A stretch of DNA of 64,000 nucleotides from DASSKK01 sp035690495 (GTDB lineage Bacteria; Actinomycetota; Actinomycetes; Propionibacteriales; Nocardioidaceae), in the NCBI GenBank assembly GCA_035690495.1, contig DASSKK010000081.1, positions 62,001 to 126,000 on the forward strand. Reading direction: 5' to 3'. The notes under the pieces were generated by a model. The model searched no databases. It had not been told where the DNA came from and saw only the letters and a list, made by a program, of their open reading frames with translations. Below are positions 16,307 to 25,209 of the stretch, one piece after another. Position 1 is the first letter of the stretch, and each line of letters opens with the position of its first letter. The position numbers were made by a program, and so were the translations under genes.

Positions 16307-17602
16307 CTAGGCCTTGCCGACCTGAGCGGCGACCACCGCGGCCGTCAGCCCGACGTACGGCAGCCCGGACAGGCCGGCCGGGTGGGCGCCGGCACAGAAC
16401 ACGTTCGGGATCGGCGTCGCGGTGCCCAGCCGCTCGGCGAACGTACGTCGCCCGGCCCAGAGCACTCCGCACGGCGAACCGTGCAGCGACTCGACGATGT
16501 CGCGCGGTGACCGGTCCACCCGGACCTCGACCTGCCGACGCACGTTGATCCCGCGCCGGGCCAGGTCGTCGACCAGGTCGTCGACCTTGCCGCGGCCGAG
16601 GATCGTCCAGGCGGCGCCTCCGTCGGGGGCACGTCCGTCGGTGCGGAGCACCAGCAGCGGATCGCCGTGCAGCACTACCTCCCGCGGCAGGGCGGGCACC
16701 TCGCCGGGCAGACCCAGATGGCACACCACCGGCGGCAGCGCCGGAAGCGTCCGTGCCACGTACCCGGCCAGTGCGGGCAACCCCCGAGGGTCGACCGCGC
16801 AGACCACCACGTCGGCGTCCATCACGTCCTCCCCGATCGACACCCCCGCGACACTCCCCTCACGGACGACCAGGTCGCCGGCCGTCGTGCCCAGGTGGAC
16901 CGTGACCCCTCGCTGCTCGAGCCGGCGGGCCAGCGCATCGGCCAGCGATCCCATCCCGCCCGGGATCGTCCAGCAGCCGAAGGTCTGCTCCACGTAGGCG
17001 TGCAATCCGGCCCATGCGGGCACGTGGCGGGGGTCGTGACCGGCCATCTGAGCGTGCAGCACTGCCATCTCCGCGAGCCGCCGGTCGCTCAGCGACCTCA
17101 CGGCCCGGCGGAGCGTGGTGCGGCTGCGCAGCAGCGCCCGCGTCGGTGCGTCGAGGCTCTCGGGGACGAACGGCTCCTCGAACATCGCTCGTCGCAGCAG
17201 GTCCCACGGCTCGGCAAGGCCCTGCACGTAGTCGAGCCACCGGCGTGCCTGCTTGCCGCCGAAGACGGCGCCGACGGCCTCCGCCTGGGCGCCGCGACCG
17301 GACGGCATCGCGAGCACGCTGCCGTCAGTGAAACGGTGCTCGCGGACCGGGTCGAGCGACACCAGCTCGAGCTCGCGCTCCAGGGGGCGGCCGGTCGTGT
17401 GCCACAGGTCGCGCAGCACCGCCGGAAGCGCGATGCCGGCCGGTCCGGCGTCCCAGCGGAAGCCGTCCCGCTCGACGTAGCCCACGGCACCGCCGAGGAC
17501 TTCGCGTCGCTCGAGCAGGGTGACGTCGTGGCCGAGTTTGGCCAGGCGCGCCGCGGACGCCGTACCGGCGAAGCCACCGCCGACCACCACAACCCGCGCC
17601 AT
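16307..17602 (-). CDS. FAD-dependent oxidoreductase, phytoene desaturase-like
   Basis: This 431-residue protein begins with a dinucleotide-binding fold, VVVVGGGFAGTASAARLAKLG, with LLERREVLGG continuing the FAD site. The C-terminus FCAGAHPAGLSGLPYVGLTAA is the matching second FAD-contacting segment of the amine oxidase/CrtI family. Such enzymes desaturate or isomerise carotenoids and other lipids, but no carotenoid genes are nearby, so the substrate is unknown. The ATG at 17602 is the first start in frame. It reads toward the disrupted HNH gene with about 100 bp between. Confidence 0.85.
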   Translation of the reverse strand: MARVVVVGGGFAGTASAARLAKLGHDVTLLERREVLGGAVGYVERDGFRWDAGPAGIALPAVLRDLWHTTGRPLERELELVSLDPVREHRFTDGSVLAMPSGRGAQAEAVGAVFGGKQARRWLDYVQGLAEPWDLLRRAMFEEPFVPESLDAPTRALLRSRTTLRRAVRSLSDRRLAEMAVLHAQMAGHDPRHVPAWAGLHAYVEQTFGCWTIPGGMGSLADALARRLEQRGVTVHLGTTAGDLVVREGSVAGVSIGEDVMDADVVVCAVDPRGLPALAGYVARTLPALPPVVCHLGLPGEVPALPREVVLHGDPLLVLRTDGRAPDGGAAWTILGRGKVDDLVDDLARRGINVRRQVEVRVDRSPRDIVESLHGSPCGVLWAGRRTFAERLGTATPIPNVFCAGAHPAGLSGLPYVGLTAAVVAAQVGKA

Positions 17603-17618
17603 GGCCGAACCCTACGGT

Positions 17619-18104
17619 CTAGTTCACCGCGAGCTCGTCTGCTCCGGTGAGCTCCAGGAGCTCGTCGTAGCTGGTGGAGAACACCGCCGCGGGGTGGCCG
17701 GCGGCAGCCCAGATCTCGTCGTAGCGGCGCAGCGTCGGATCCACGTAGGTCGGCACCGGCGCGGGATGCGCGATCGGGGAGACGCCGCCGATCACCTGGC
17801 CGGTGTGCTGGCGGACGAACTCCGGGGTGGCCCGGCCGAGCCGCTCGACGCCGAGGGTGGCGGCGACCTTCGCGGTGTCGACCCGATGGGCTCCCGAGGT
17901 GAGGATCAGCACCGGGGAGCCGTCGGCGTCGAAGAGCAGGCTGTTCGCGATCGCGCCGACCTCGCAGCCGAGCGCCTGGGCGGCGAGTGCGGCGGTGTGC
18001 ACCGAGTCGGGGAGTACGACGATGCGGCCGCGACCGCCCAACGACTCGAGCGTCGTGCGGAACCGGGCAATGGAGGCGTGTTCCTCGCTGGTGGGGGAGC
18101 TCAT
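17619..18104 (-). CDS. YbaK/ProX-type aminoacyl-tRNA deacylase
   Basis: The 161-residue protein is the size of free-standing YbaK/EbsC editing domains, which hydrolyse mischarged tRNAs such as Cys-tRNA(Pro). The family's hydrophobic core and conserved Lys/Gly segments are visible: EVGAIANSLLF, then LILTSGAHRVDTAKVA, then GGVSPIAHP. It has no synthetase domain. The gene lies between the oxidoreductase and the RES toxin, on the same strand, with 16 bp to the former. The exact tRNA substrate cannot be told from sequence. Confidence 0.88.
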   Translation of the reverse strand: MSSPTSEEHASIARFRTTLESLGGRGRIVVLPDSVHTAALAAQALGCEVGAIANSLLFDADGSPVLILTSGAHRVDTAKVAATLGVERLGRATPEFVRQHTGQVIGGVSPIAHPAPVPTYVDPTLRRYDEIWAAAGHPAAVFSTSYDELLELTGADELAVN

Positions 18105-18180
18105 GCCGGCGAGCGTACCGATGCCGGCCGAAAGGAGACGGCCTGGACCGGCGGAGAGATCGAAGAGGTCAAATTCGGGT

Positions 18181-18831
18181 CTAGGTGAGCGGTCGCACGG
18201 TGACCCTCATCCGAAGTGCGATGTCGTAGAGCCACTCACTGTCTGCCGGGGTCGCGAAGACACGCGCCTCCGGATCAACCGGAAGTGCCTCGAGATCGTC
18301 AGGTGCCACTCGGTCTCCGAACAGGCAGTAGGCACGGACACTGTTGACCTGCCGCGACATCCACACGACGCCGTCTGCGCCCGCCGCATGGGCAGCCTGC
18401 GCCCACGCCACCGTGAAGGGATATTGGTCGGAGTCGGTGTCTGTCAGGTCGCGCGCGTGGACGCCCGACCTGCGTAAGCCGTCGGAATGCAACTGCGCCA
18501 GCCTCAGTTCCCGGTTCGTGCGAAGAGGGGTGAGCACCTTGCGGATCCACTGGGCTCTTGGCAGGTGCGCATGTGGAACCGCGTTGTGCAGGATCGACTC
18601 GTGGACGGCAGCCTCAGGGGACGGGGCGGAGTAGTGCACGGGCACGATGGGGTCACCGAAGAACGACCACCGCAGCCGCGAGCCGTACCCGGGGTTGAAA
18701 GCCGTGCCATCGTTTGCCGTCGCGTCGGGGAGCCGAGGTTCGTGCACCCTGAAGATGCGACTGTCATCGGGCAGCGGCTCCCACAACGGGTCGAACGGAT
18801 CCGGTGGCGCCGGGACCGAACGGCCGCTCAC
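18181..18831 (-). CDS. RES-domain toxin
   Basis: The 216-residue protein carries a RES domain (named for conserved Arg, Glu, Ser). Visible parts are RIFRVHEP, FNPGYGSRLRWS, YSAPSPEAAVHESILHN and a C-terminal VAWAQAAHAAGADGVVW. Known RES toxins of type II modules degrade NAD+. The start GTG 18831 overlaps the antitoxin stop as GTGA, so the two are translationally coupled. An upstream in-frame start would only add Arg-rich residues read from the antitoxin gene. The order antitoxin then toxin is the usual one for this family. Confidence 0.85.
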   Translation of the reverse strand: MSGRSVPAPPDPFDPLWEPLPDDSRIFRVHEPRLPDATANDGTAFNPGYGSRLRWSFFGDPIVPVHYSAPSPEAAVHESILHNAVPHAHLPRAQWIRKVLTPLRTNRELRLAQLHSDGLRRSGVHARDLTDTDSDQYPFTVAWAQAAHAAGADGVVWMSRQVNSVRAYCLFGDRVAPDDLEALPVDPEARVFATPADSEWLYDIALRMRVTVRPLT

Positions 18832-19568
18832 CAGATGCCCGCGGTCTCGTCCTTGACAACCTCGAGAACGAGATCTTGGTCCCCCTCGTCGAGTGCCTCG
18901 ACGGGGCTGCGCCGGCCGAGCGCTCCGTGTGGTGCGGCCAGCCACAACACGATGTCCTCGTCATCCCAGCCGGCGTCCCGCAACGGCGCGACAACATCGT
19001 GCCATCCCGGTCGCAACCCCCTCTCGCCGAACTGGAAGCTCGGATACAGGATTCGGCGGCCGCGACGGTAGCCAACCAGCCCCCTGGCCTTGGCCTTACT
19101 GGCCACCGATCTCGACGTCGGGGCCGCGCCCACGAGCTCGGCATAGCCCCCGGCGTCAAGCGCCCCATAGCGGGACTCGATGCCACGCCAGCCCTGGTCG
19201 ACCAGGGCGATCTCTCCGGCGGTCGCCGGGCCGAGGGGTACCGGCTGGTTGGCCACGGTGTCTGTGACGTGACGAAGAACGCCCTCGCGAACTGTCAGTG
19301 CCTCCAGCAGCCCCGAAACCGCAGACAGCCCGCCAGGGTTGCGGACGAGATGGTCAAGAAGCTGGACCAGGGTCGCGGACTTACCACTGCCGGTACTGAG
19401 CTTGGGGTTGTGCTTCTTGGCCTCGACCATCAGAACGCGGCCGTCGGGGAACATCATCCTGATATCGGTCTCGCTAGCAGCGGCGTCGAGCAGCTCGACA
19501 ATGGCCCCGCGCAGATCGTCGACGTCGTCGGCAAGTTCGACAGGAACCTCAATCTCGATCATGGTCAT
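18828..19568 (-). CDS. RES-associated antitoxin, Xre/MbcA/ParS-like C-terminus with unusual N-terminal domain
   Basis: The 246-residue protein ends with a segment like the toxin-binding domain of RES antitoxins: GWDDEDIVLWLAAPHGALG, then RSPVEAL, near residues 200-230. Antitoxins of this kind bind and neutralise the RES toxin and repress their own promoter. The first 120 residues (IEIEVPVELADDVDDLRG, then a long helical part) are not a typical Xre HTH, which makes the protein longer than usual. The middle (SRSVASKAKARGLVGYRRG) could bind DNA. The ATG at 19568 is followed by a second ATG at 19562. An inverted repeat lies just upstream. Confidence 0.72.
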   Translation of the reverse strand: MTMIEIEVPVELADDVDDLRGAIVELLDAAASETDIRMMFPDGRVLMVEAKKHNPKLSTGSGKSATLVQLLDHLVRNPGGLSAVSGLLEALTVREGVLRHVTDTVANQPVPLGPATAGEIALVDQGWRGIESRYGALDAGGYAELVGAAPTSRSVASKAKARGLVGYRRGRRILYPSFQFGERGLRPGWHDVVAPLRDAGWDDEDIVLWLAAPHGALGRRSPVEALDEGDQDLVLEVVKDETAGIW

Positions 19569-19586
19569 TCCGCACCTCTAGGGAAG

Positions 19587-19619
19587 CGATAGCACGCCGA
19601 ATGACGAACGTTTCTATCG
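19587..19619. promoter_or_regulatory. Inverted repeat before the antitoxin gene
   Basis: CGATAG (19587-19592) and CTATCG (19614-19619) flank 21 bp, 19 bp upstream of the antitoxin ATG on the minus strand. The position suits an autoregulatory operator of the toxin-antitoxin pair; binding is not shown. Confidence 0.4.
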
Positions 19620-19681
19620 TATCCAGAGGATCAGCCCACGACCGTCGCCAGTTCTGCTCACCGAAGCATGAGCACCGTGTG

Positions 19682-20431
19682 TCACGACAGCGGAAGCTGT
19701 CGCGGTTCGACCATGGTCTCCCTGTAACCGCCACGGCCGTCGGGTACGACGTGCCAGGCCGCGCTGCCGTCGACGGCGGAGACGGCCTCGGTGAGTTCGG
19801 GACCGGTGTAGTGAAGGCCGACGCCGTCTTCTGTGGCGTACCCCGCGCCCAGGGCCCCCGAAGCGACGGCAGCCCGGTAGGCCGCACGTCGGGGCGGGTC
19901 GGCGAGGTCGCCGTGGACGCCGTTGCTGAACGGCAGCCAGCCGAGCAGGTCGGTCACGACCTCGAGGCTGTCGCCGAAGGAGTCGCTCACACCGCCCTGG
20001 TGCCAGCACAGGCTTCCGGCACTCTGCCCGGCCAGGACCACCCCCGACTGCCAGCAGTCCCAGAAGATCTCGTCCAGGCGATGGGCGCGCCACAGGGCCA
20101 GCTGGTTGACGACGCTTCCGCCTCCGCACCAGATCACGTCCTGGCCGAGCAGGTGCCCGCGCACGTCGGGCACGTTCGGCCTGTCGAACAGCGTCAGGAC
20201 CGAACGATCCAGGTCGTCTCCCGGGATCACTCCGCCTGCAAGGAACCGCTCGACGTGGCGGTGGTCATCGCCCGCAGCGGTCGGCACAAAGCACACCTTC
20301 GTGGGCCGGCCACTCACGCCGGCGAGCCCGACGGCATGTCTTCGCAGCGCGCCATCCGGCTTGTAGCCGACCCCTGGGTCGAGGACCCCGGAGACGGCCA
20401 GGATCTGTGGGGGGCGTGTCACCCGACGCAC
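19682..20431 (-). CDS. Peptidase S51 (dipeptidase E-like) protein
   Basis: The 249-residue protein has the S51 fold with nucleophile Ser137 in GQSAGSLCW, preceded by IWCGGGSVVNQLALW. Peptidase E cleaves Asp-X dipeptides; cyanophycinases share the fold. The protein is cytoplasmic with no signal peptide. I start at GTG 20431 because AGGAGA lies 4-5 nt upstream; the frame is open much further upstream but that part runs antisense to the SOS operon genes. It diverges from the LexA-controlled operon. Confidence 0.87.
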   Translation of the reverse strand: MRRVTRPPQILAVSGVLDPGVGYKPDGALRRHAVGLAGVSGRPTKVCFVPTAAGDDHRHVERFLAGGVIPGDDLDRSVLTLFDRPNVPDVRGHLLGQDVIWCGGGSVVNQLALWRAHRLDEIFWDCWQSGVVLAGQSAGSLCWHQGGVSDSFGDSLEVVTDLLGWLPFSNGVHGDLADPPRRAAYRAAVASGALGAGYATEDGVGLHYTGPELTEAVSAVDGSAAWHVVPDGRGGYRETMVEPRQLPLS

Positions 20432-20551
20432 GCTATCTCCTGGAGGCACGCACAACGCGGGCATCGCCGAACCCGGGCGCCCCCTTGATCGCTGCCCAGA
20501 GCGGGCTCTTTCCCGGTGCCCTCTGCGACTCACTCCACCAGGCCGGGCGGG

Positions 20552-20603
20552 TTGACCTGTCGACGCAGGGGTGTACCGTTCTGGGTGTCGAACATATGTT
20601 CGA
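20552..20603 (+). promoter_or_regulatory. SOS promoter with LexA box
   Basis: The LexA box TCGAACATATGTTCGA (20588-20603) is a perfect 16-bp palindrome of the actinobacterial SOS type. It follows a -35 TTGACC (20552-20557) and a -10 TACCGT (20574-20579), with 16 bp between them, so bound LexA would cover the transcription start. A 7-bp hairpin (GGTGGGG at 20610-20616 with CCCCACC at 20627-20633) lies in the leader of the first gene. Confidence 0.85.
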
Positions 20604-20700
20604 TCACCCGGTGGGGGTGACCTCGACCCCACCCCCGCCGGGATCCGGGTCGAGGGGGGTCGCGGACGGGAATCTATCCCGACGAGCCCGGAGGTGGCAG

Positions 20701-21075
20701 ATGCGTAGGTACGACGACCCGGTGGACGTGCGCAAGGCGATGGTGGACGGCCCGAGCGGGCGCACCGAGGGGCCGGAGCAGTTCCTGTGGCGGGGGAGGC
20801 TGTGGAAGGTGCGCGACGTGGTGGCCCACTGGGTGGAGACCGGTCCGTGGTGGCAGTCCCACGGCGTGCACGCCGTGCTCGGCAGCGACGACCCGGCCGG
20901 TCCCGAGGCGGCCGCGATGAGCGGTGCCAGCCTGCCGGACCTGGCCGGCGAGCGGGAGGTGTGGCGGGTGGAGGCCGCTCGCGGCCCGCTGGCGGCCGGG
21001 CTCGGGCACGGCGTGTTCGACCTGGTCTTCGACTGGGCCGACGGCAGCTGGAAGCTCGCCCGGTGCGTGGACTGA
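20701..21075 (+). CDS. DUF6504-like protein, first gene of SOS operon
   Basis: A 124-residue soluble protein with a central VWRVEAARG and FDLVFDWADGSWKLARC near the end. It resembles the DUF6504 family found upstream of dnaE2 in actinobacteria; no function is established. The ATG has a GGAGG site about 9 nt upstream and lies 97 bp after the LexA box, so it is DNA-damage induced by position. The next gene begins 11 bp later. Confidence 0.72.
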   Translation: MRRYDDPVDVRKAMVDGPSGRTEGPEQFLWRGRLWKVRDVVAHWVETGPWWQSHGVHAVLGSDDPAGPEAAAMSGASLPDLAGEREVWRVEAARGPLAAGLGHGVFDLVFDWADGSWKLARCVD

Positions 21076-21086
21076 GGGGGACGGAC

Positions 21087-21572
21087 ATGACCCAGACGCA
21101 GACGACCCAGACGACCCAGGCGATCCGTCACCCGCTCTCGCTGCCAGCGGCCACCCACGCCTACCTCGCGCGGGCGGCCGCCTCGCTGGCCGAGGCGATC
21201 GGCACCGACGAGGTGCCGTTGCGCTACGCCCACGCCCATGTGGCGGCGCTGCGGGCCACCGCAGCCCTGCTCGCCGCACGGGCCACGCCCGCCCCGCCGG
21301 GGCGGCGCGGCAGACAGAAGAACGCCTGGGCCCTGCTGGCCGAGGTCGCTCCGGAGCTGGCCGAGTGGGCGGGTTTCTTCTCTGCCGGTGCGGCCAAGCG
21401 GGCTGCCGCCGAGACCGGCTCGCGCCGGGCGGTCACCGAGCGGGAGGCCGACGACCTGGTCCGGGACGCCGACCGGTTCCTCGGGGTGGTCGAGACCTCG
21501 CTCGGGCTGGCCCGCCACCCGGTGCTCCATGCGCAGCTGCCGACCGCAGGCCATGTCGGCCACGTCGCCTGA
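21087..21572 (+). CDS. SAV_6107-like HEPN-domain protein
   Basis: A 161-residue helical protein (LPAATHAYLARAAASLAEAIG, then HAHVAALRATAALLAAR) like the SAV_6107 HEPN family that accompanies dnaE2 in Streptomyces. HEPN proteins are often RNases or nucleotide-binding partners, but the catalytic RxxxxH motif is not clear here. The N-terminus is a Thr/Gln repeat (TQTQTTQTTQ). It lies 12 bp before dnaE2, so it is part of the SOS operon and may assist translesion synthesis. Confidence 0.72.
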   Translation: MTQTQTTQTTQAIRHPLSLPAATHAYLARAAASLAEAIGTDEVPLRYAHAHVAALRATAALLAARATPAPPGRRGRQKNAWALLAEVAPELAEWAGFFSAGAAKRAAAETGSRRAVTEREADDLVRDADRFLGVVETSLGLARHPVLHAQLPTAGHVGHVA

Positions 21573-21584
21573 CCCGTCGACCCG

Positions 21585-24500
21585 ATGACCGACCCGTTCG
21601 TGCACCTGCACGTCGCCTCCGGATACTCCCTGCAGTACGGCGCCAGCCATCCGCACACGCTCGTCGAGCGTGCCGTCGACCACGAGATGGACACCCTGGC
21701 GCTGACCGACCGGGACGGCTGCTACGGCGCGGTCCGGTTCGTCAAGGCCTGCCGTGCCGCCGGAGTGCGTCCCATCCTCGGCGTCGACCTCGCCTTCGCC
21801 ACCTCTCCCGATTCAGTGGGTGAGGTGGCGGGGGATGCGCAGACGGATCGCAGGAGCCCGGTGCGGGGTGGGACGTTCCGCGAGCCCCGGCTGCCGCGGG
21901 TCACCTTCCTGGCCTCCGGCCGTCGGGGATGGGCCGCCCTGTGCCGGCTGGTGTCGGCCACCCACCTGTCCGGCGAGCGTGGCGTCCCGGTGTGCACCCT
22001 GGACCTGGTCGCCGAGCACCTCGGCCCGGCCACCGGCTCCGTGCTGGTGCTGCTCGGCCCGGACTCCGAGGTCGGCCGGGCAGCCACCCGCCGCCGCGAC
22101 GATCTCGCCCGGGCGGTGCTGCGGCCGTGGCTGGAGGTCGTCGACCGTGCCGACCTGCTGGTCGAGGTGGTCTCCCACCGCCGGGCCGGCTCCGGCCCCG
22201 GATCCTCCCCGCACGCCGCCCGGATGGCCGGGGTCGCCCACGCGGAGGGCGTGCGGGCGGTGCTGACCAACGCGGTCCGCTACGCCGACCGCGCCGACGC
22301 GCCGATCGTCGACGTGCTCGATGCGGCCCGCCGGCTGGTGCCGCTCGGCTCTCCTGATCTTCGGCCAGACCTCAGGCAAGCCCGCGAAGGAGGCTCCCTG
22401 GACTCCCGGAGCAACGCGGAGGGGTTCTTGAAGTCCGGCAAGCAGATGGCCGAGGTGGCCGAGGAGATCTGCCGGTTCGCCGGGCTGAGCCAGCACACCG
22501 GCCGTGACGCGCACGAGCTGCTGGCCGGTACCCGCACGGTGGCCGACCGGTGCGCGCTCGACCCGCGGGAGGACCTCGGGATGGGGGAGGTGCACTTCCC
22601 GGAGCTACCTCTTGCCTGCGCCGCCGACCAGGTGCTCCGGGCGCGGTGCGAGACGGGAATCTCGTGGCGTTACGGGCAGTCGAGCCGACGGGTTCTCGAG
22701 CGGCTCGAGGACGAGCTGGCGATCATCCACCAGCTCGGCTACGCGTCGTACTTCCTCACAGTCGGCGACATCACCGACCTGATCCGCGAGAGGGGGGTGC
22801 GCTGTGCGGCGCGGGGGTCCGGGGCCGGCAGCCTGGTCACCTACCTGCTCGGCATCTCCGGCGTCGACCCGCTGCGGTACGGCCTGCTGATGGAGCGCTT
22901 CCTCTCGCCGCTGCGGCAGGCCCTGCCCGACATCGACGTCGACGTGGAATCCGCGCGCCGGCTGGAGATCTACCAGGCGATCCTGGACCGGTACGGCGAG
23001 TCGCGGTGCGTGTGCGTGTCGATGATGGACACCTACCGGGTCCGGCACGCGGTGCGCGACGTCGGTGCCGCGCTCGGGATGCCGCTGGGCGAGATCGACA
23101 CGATCGCCAAGGCGTTCCCGCACATCCGCGCCAGGGACGCCCGTGCGGCGCTGCGCGAGCTGCCGGAGCTGCGCGCCTTCGGACTCGTTCAAGGGCAGAG
23201 TACATCGGCCTTCGACCTCTTCTTCCGGCTCGTCGAACGCCTCGACGGGCTGCCGCGGCACATCGCCGTCCACCCCTGCGGGGTGCTGCTCTCCGACGCC
23301 ACCTTGCTGGACCGGACGCCGGTCGAGGCGTCTGCCGCCGGGTTCCCGATGAGCCAGTTCGACAAGGAGGACGTGGAGGACCTCGGGATGCTCAAGCTCG
23401 ACGTGCTCGGGGTGCGGATGCAGAGCTCGATGGCGCACGCGGTCGCCGAGATCGAGCGGGTCGACCACGTGCGGGTCGATCTCGACGACCGCCGGCAGGT
23501 GCCGCTCGACGACGAGGCGACCTTCGCGCTGATCTCTGCGGCGAAGACCCTCGGCTGCTTCCAGATCGAGTCCCCGGGCCAGCGCGAGCTGGTCGGCAAG
23601 TCCGGGATCGAGTCCTTCGAGGACATCATCACCGACATCTCGCTGTTCCGGCCGGGCCCGGTCAAGTCCGACATGGTCACGCCGTACCTCCGCGCCAAGC
23701 AGGGCTGGGCGATGCCGCACTACCTGCACGACGACCTGCGCCCGATCCTGCGGCAGACCCGTGGCGTGGTGGTCTTCCACGAACAGGTGATCGAGATCAT
23801 CGCCACGCTCGCCGGCTGCACCCTGGCAGAGGCCGACGAGGCCCGCCGGGCGCTCGGCGACGTGGAGGGGATGGCGCAGGCCAAGCTGTGGTTCTTCCCA
23901 CGGGCGCTGGGCAACGGCTACTCCCAGGCACTGGTCGAGCAGGTCTGGAAGGTGCTCGAGGCGTTCGCGTCGTTCGGTTTCTGCAAGGCGCACGCGGCGG
24001 CGTTCGCGCTGCCCACCTACCAGTCCGCCTGGCTGAAGGCGCACTGGCCGGCGCACTTCATGGCAGGGGTGCTCACCCACGACCCGGGCATGTACCCCAA
24101 ACGGCTGATCCTCGACGACGCCCGGCAGTGCGGTGTCACGGTGCTCGGGCTGGACGTGAACACGTCGATGAAGGAGTACGTCGTCGAGAAGATCGGCCCG
24201 GATGGTCCGGTCGTCGGGTATGGCATCAGGCTGGCGCTGTCGGAGGTCAAGGGGATCAGCGAGGCGGAGGTGGACCGGATCGTCGCGAACCGTCCGTTCG
24301 GCTCGCTCGCCGACTTCTGGGAGCGGGCCCGGGCGTCCCGGCCGGTGGTCGAGCGGCTGGTGCTCGCGGGCGGTTTCGACTCCGTGCACGGCATCGAAGG
24401 GCTCCACGGGCCCGGTGCCGGAGTGGTGCGCCGGGGCAGGGCCACCCGGCGCGACCTGCTGCTGGCGGTGGCCGACCTCGACGTCCGCTCCCGGGCCGCG

Positions 24501-25190
24501 CGCCGGTCCGGGGGCTCCTCGGCGCAGCTGTCCTTGGACTTCGCGGACGCTGCCACCGACCAGCAGTCGCCGTCCGGGCTGCCGGAGATGACCGCCTCCG
24601 AACGCGTCGCCGCCGAGCTGGAGATCCTCGGGCTGGACGTGAGCGCGCACGTGATGGACTTCTACGCCGAGTTCCTCGAGGCGCTCTGCGTGACCCGCTC
24701 CGCCGACCTGCTCACCCGGCGCAGCAGGGCTGAGCTGCTGGTGGCCGGCGTCAAGGTGGCCACCCAGACCCCGCCGATCCGGTCCGGCCGGCGGGTGATC
24801 TTCGTGACCCTCGACGACGCGACCGGGCCGGTGGATGCGACGTTCTTCGAGGACGTGCAAGGGCCCTATGCAGCCACCGTGTTCGGCTCCTGGTTGCTGC
24901 TGGTCCGCGGAGAGCTGAGACGCACCGGCCGGCGAGGCGTCTCGCTGCGCGCCACCGGATGCTGGGCGCTGCCCACGCTCCACGAGACCTGGCGCGCCCG
25001 GGGAATGCCGGCTGTGCGTGCGATGCTGGCGGAGCAGGCACCGGCAGCGGGCGGACCCGTCGGGCGGCGGGTGCTGGTGCACTCCAGCGGGTTCGCGATG
25101 TCGCCGTACTCCGATGTCAAGCCCTCCGGCGAGGACGTCAAGAGCGCGCCGAAGAAGCTGTGGTACTCCTCGCCGGGGAGCCCCGGATGA
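21585..25190 (+). CDS. dnaE2: Error-prone DNA polymerase III alpha subunit
   Basis: The 1201-residue protein has the C-family polymerase layout: PHP domain (1-~280), palm and fingers with catalytic D449 and D451 in PDIDVDVE, and an OB fold near the C-terminus (VIFVTLDDATGPVDATFFE). DnaE2 (ImuC) performs SOS-induced mutagenic translesion synthesis. The PHP motifs are degenerate compared with DnaE1 in this window: VHLHVASGYS lacks the Thr and Glu of HTEYS, the DHGN motif is replaced by DRDG, and no DSHYT segment is present. The PHP nuclease is therefore probably inactive. No ImuA' or ImuB gene is seen before it. It is LexA-controlled by position. Confidence 0.93.
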   Translation: MTDPFVHLHVASGYSLQYGASHPHTLVERAVDHEMDTLALTDRDGCYGAVRFVKACRAAGVRPILGVDLAFATSPDSVGEVAGDAQTDRRSPVRGGTFREPRLPRVTFLASGRRGWAALCRLVSATHLSGERGVPVCTLDLVAEHLGPATGSVLVLLGPDSEVGRAATRRRDDLARAVLRPWLEVVDRADLLVEVVSHRRAGSGPGSSPHAARMAGVAHAEGVRAVLTNAVRYADRADAPIVDVLDAARRLVPLGSPDLRPDLRQAREGGSLDSRSNAEGFLKSGKQMAEVAEEICRFAGLSQHTGRDAHELLAGTRTVADRCALDPREDLGMGEVHFPELPLACAADQVLRARCETGISWRYGQSSRRVLERLEDELAIIHQLGYASYFLTVGDITDLIRERGVRCAARGSGAGSLVTYLLGISGVDPLRYGLLMERFLSPLRQALPDIDVDVESARRLEIYQAILDRYGESRCVCVSMMDTYRVRHAVRDVGAALGMPLGEIDTIAKAFPHIRARDARAALRELPELRAFGLVQGQSTSAFDLFFRLVERLDGLPRHIAVHPCGVLLSDATLLDRTPVEASAAGFPMSQFDKEDVEDLGMLKLDVLGVRMQSSMAHAVAEIERVDHVRVDLDDRRQVPLDDEATFALISAAKTLGCFQIESPGQRELVGKSGIESFEDIITDISLFRPGPVKSDMVTPYLRAKQGWAMPHYLHDDLRPILRQTRGVVVFHEQVIEIIATLAGCTLAEADEARRALGDVEGMAQAKLWFFPRALGNGYSQALVEQVWKVLEAFASFGFCKAHAAAFALPTYQSAWLKAHWPAHFMAGVLTHDPGMYPKRLILDDARQCGVTVLGLDVNTSMKEYVVEKIGPDGPVVGYGIRLALSEVKGISEAEVDRIVANRPFGSLADFWERARASRPVVERLVLAGGFDSVHGIEGLHGPGAGVVRRGRATRRDLLLAVADLDVRSRAARRSGGSSAQLSLDFADAATDQQSPSGLPEMTASERVAAELEILGLDVSAHVMDFYAEFLEALCVTRSADLLTRRSRAELLVAGVKVATQTPPIRSGRRVIFVTLDDATGPVDATFFEDVQGPYAATVFGSWLLLVRGELRRTGRRGVSLRATGCWALPTLHETWRARGMPAVRAMLAEQAPAAGGPVGRRVLVHSSGFAMSPYSDVKPSGEDVKSAPKKLWYSSPGSPG

Positions 25191-25196
25191 CCGCAC

Positions 25197-25202
25197 TAGG
25201 GT
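25197..25202 (+). promoter_or_regulatory. Internal -10 box before methyltransferase gene
   Basis: TAGGGT lies 7 nt before the ATG at 25210, so this gene and dinB may also be made from a leaderless transcript independent of LexA. Confidence 0.5.
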
Positions 25203-25209
25203 GGACGCC

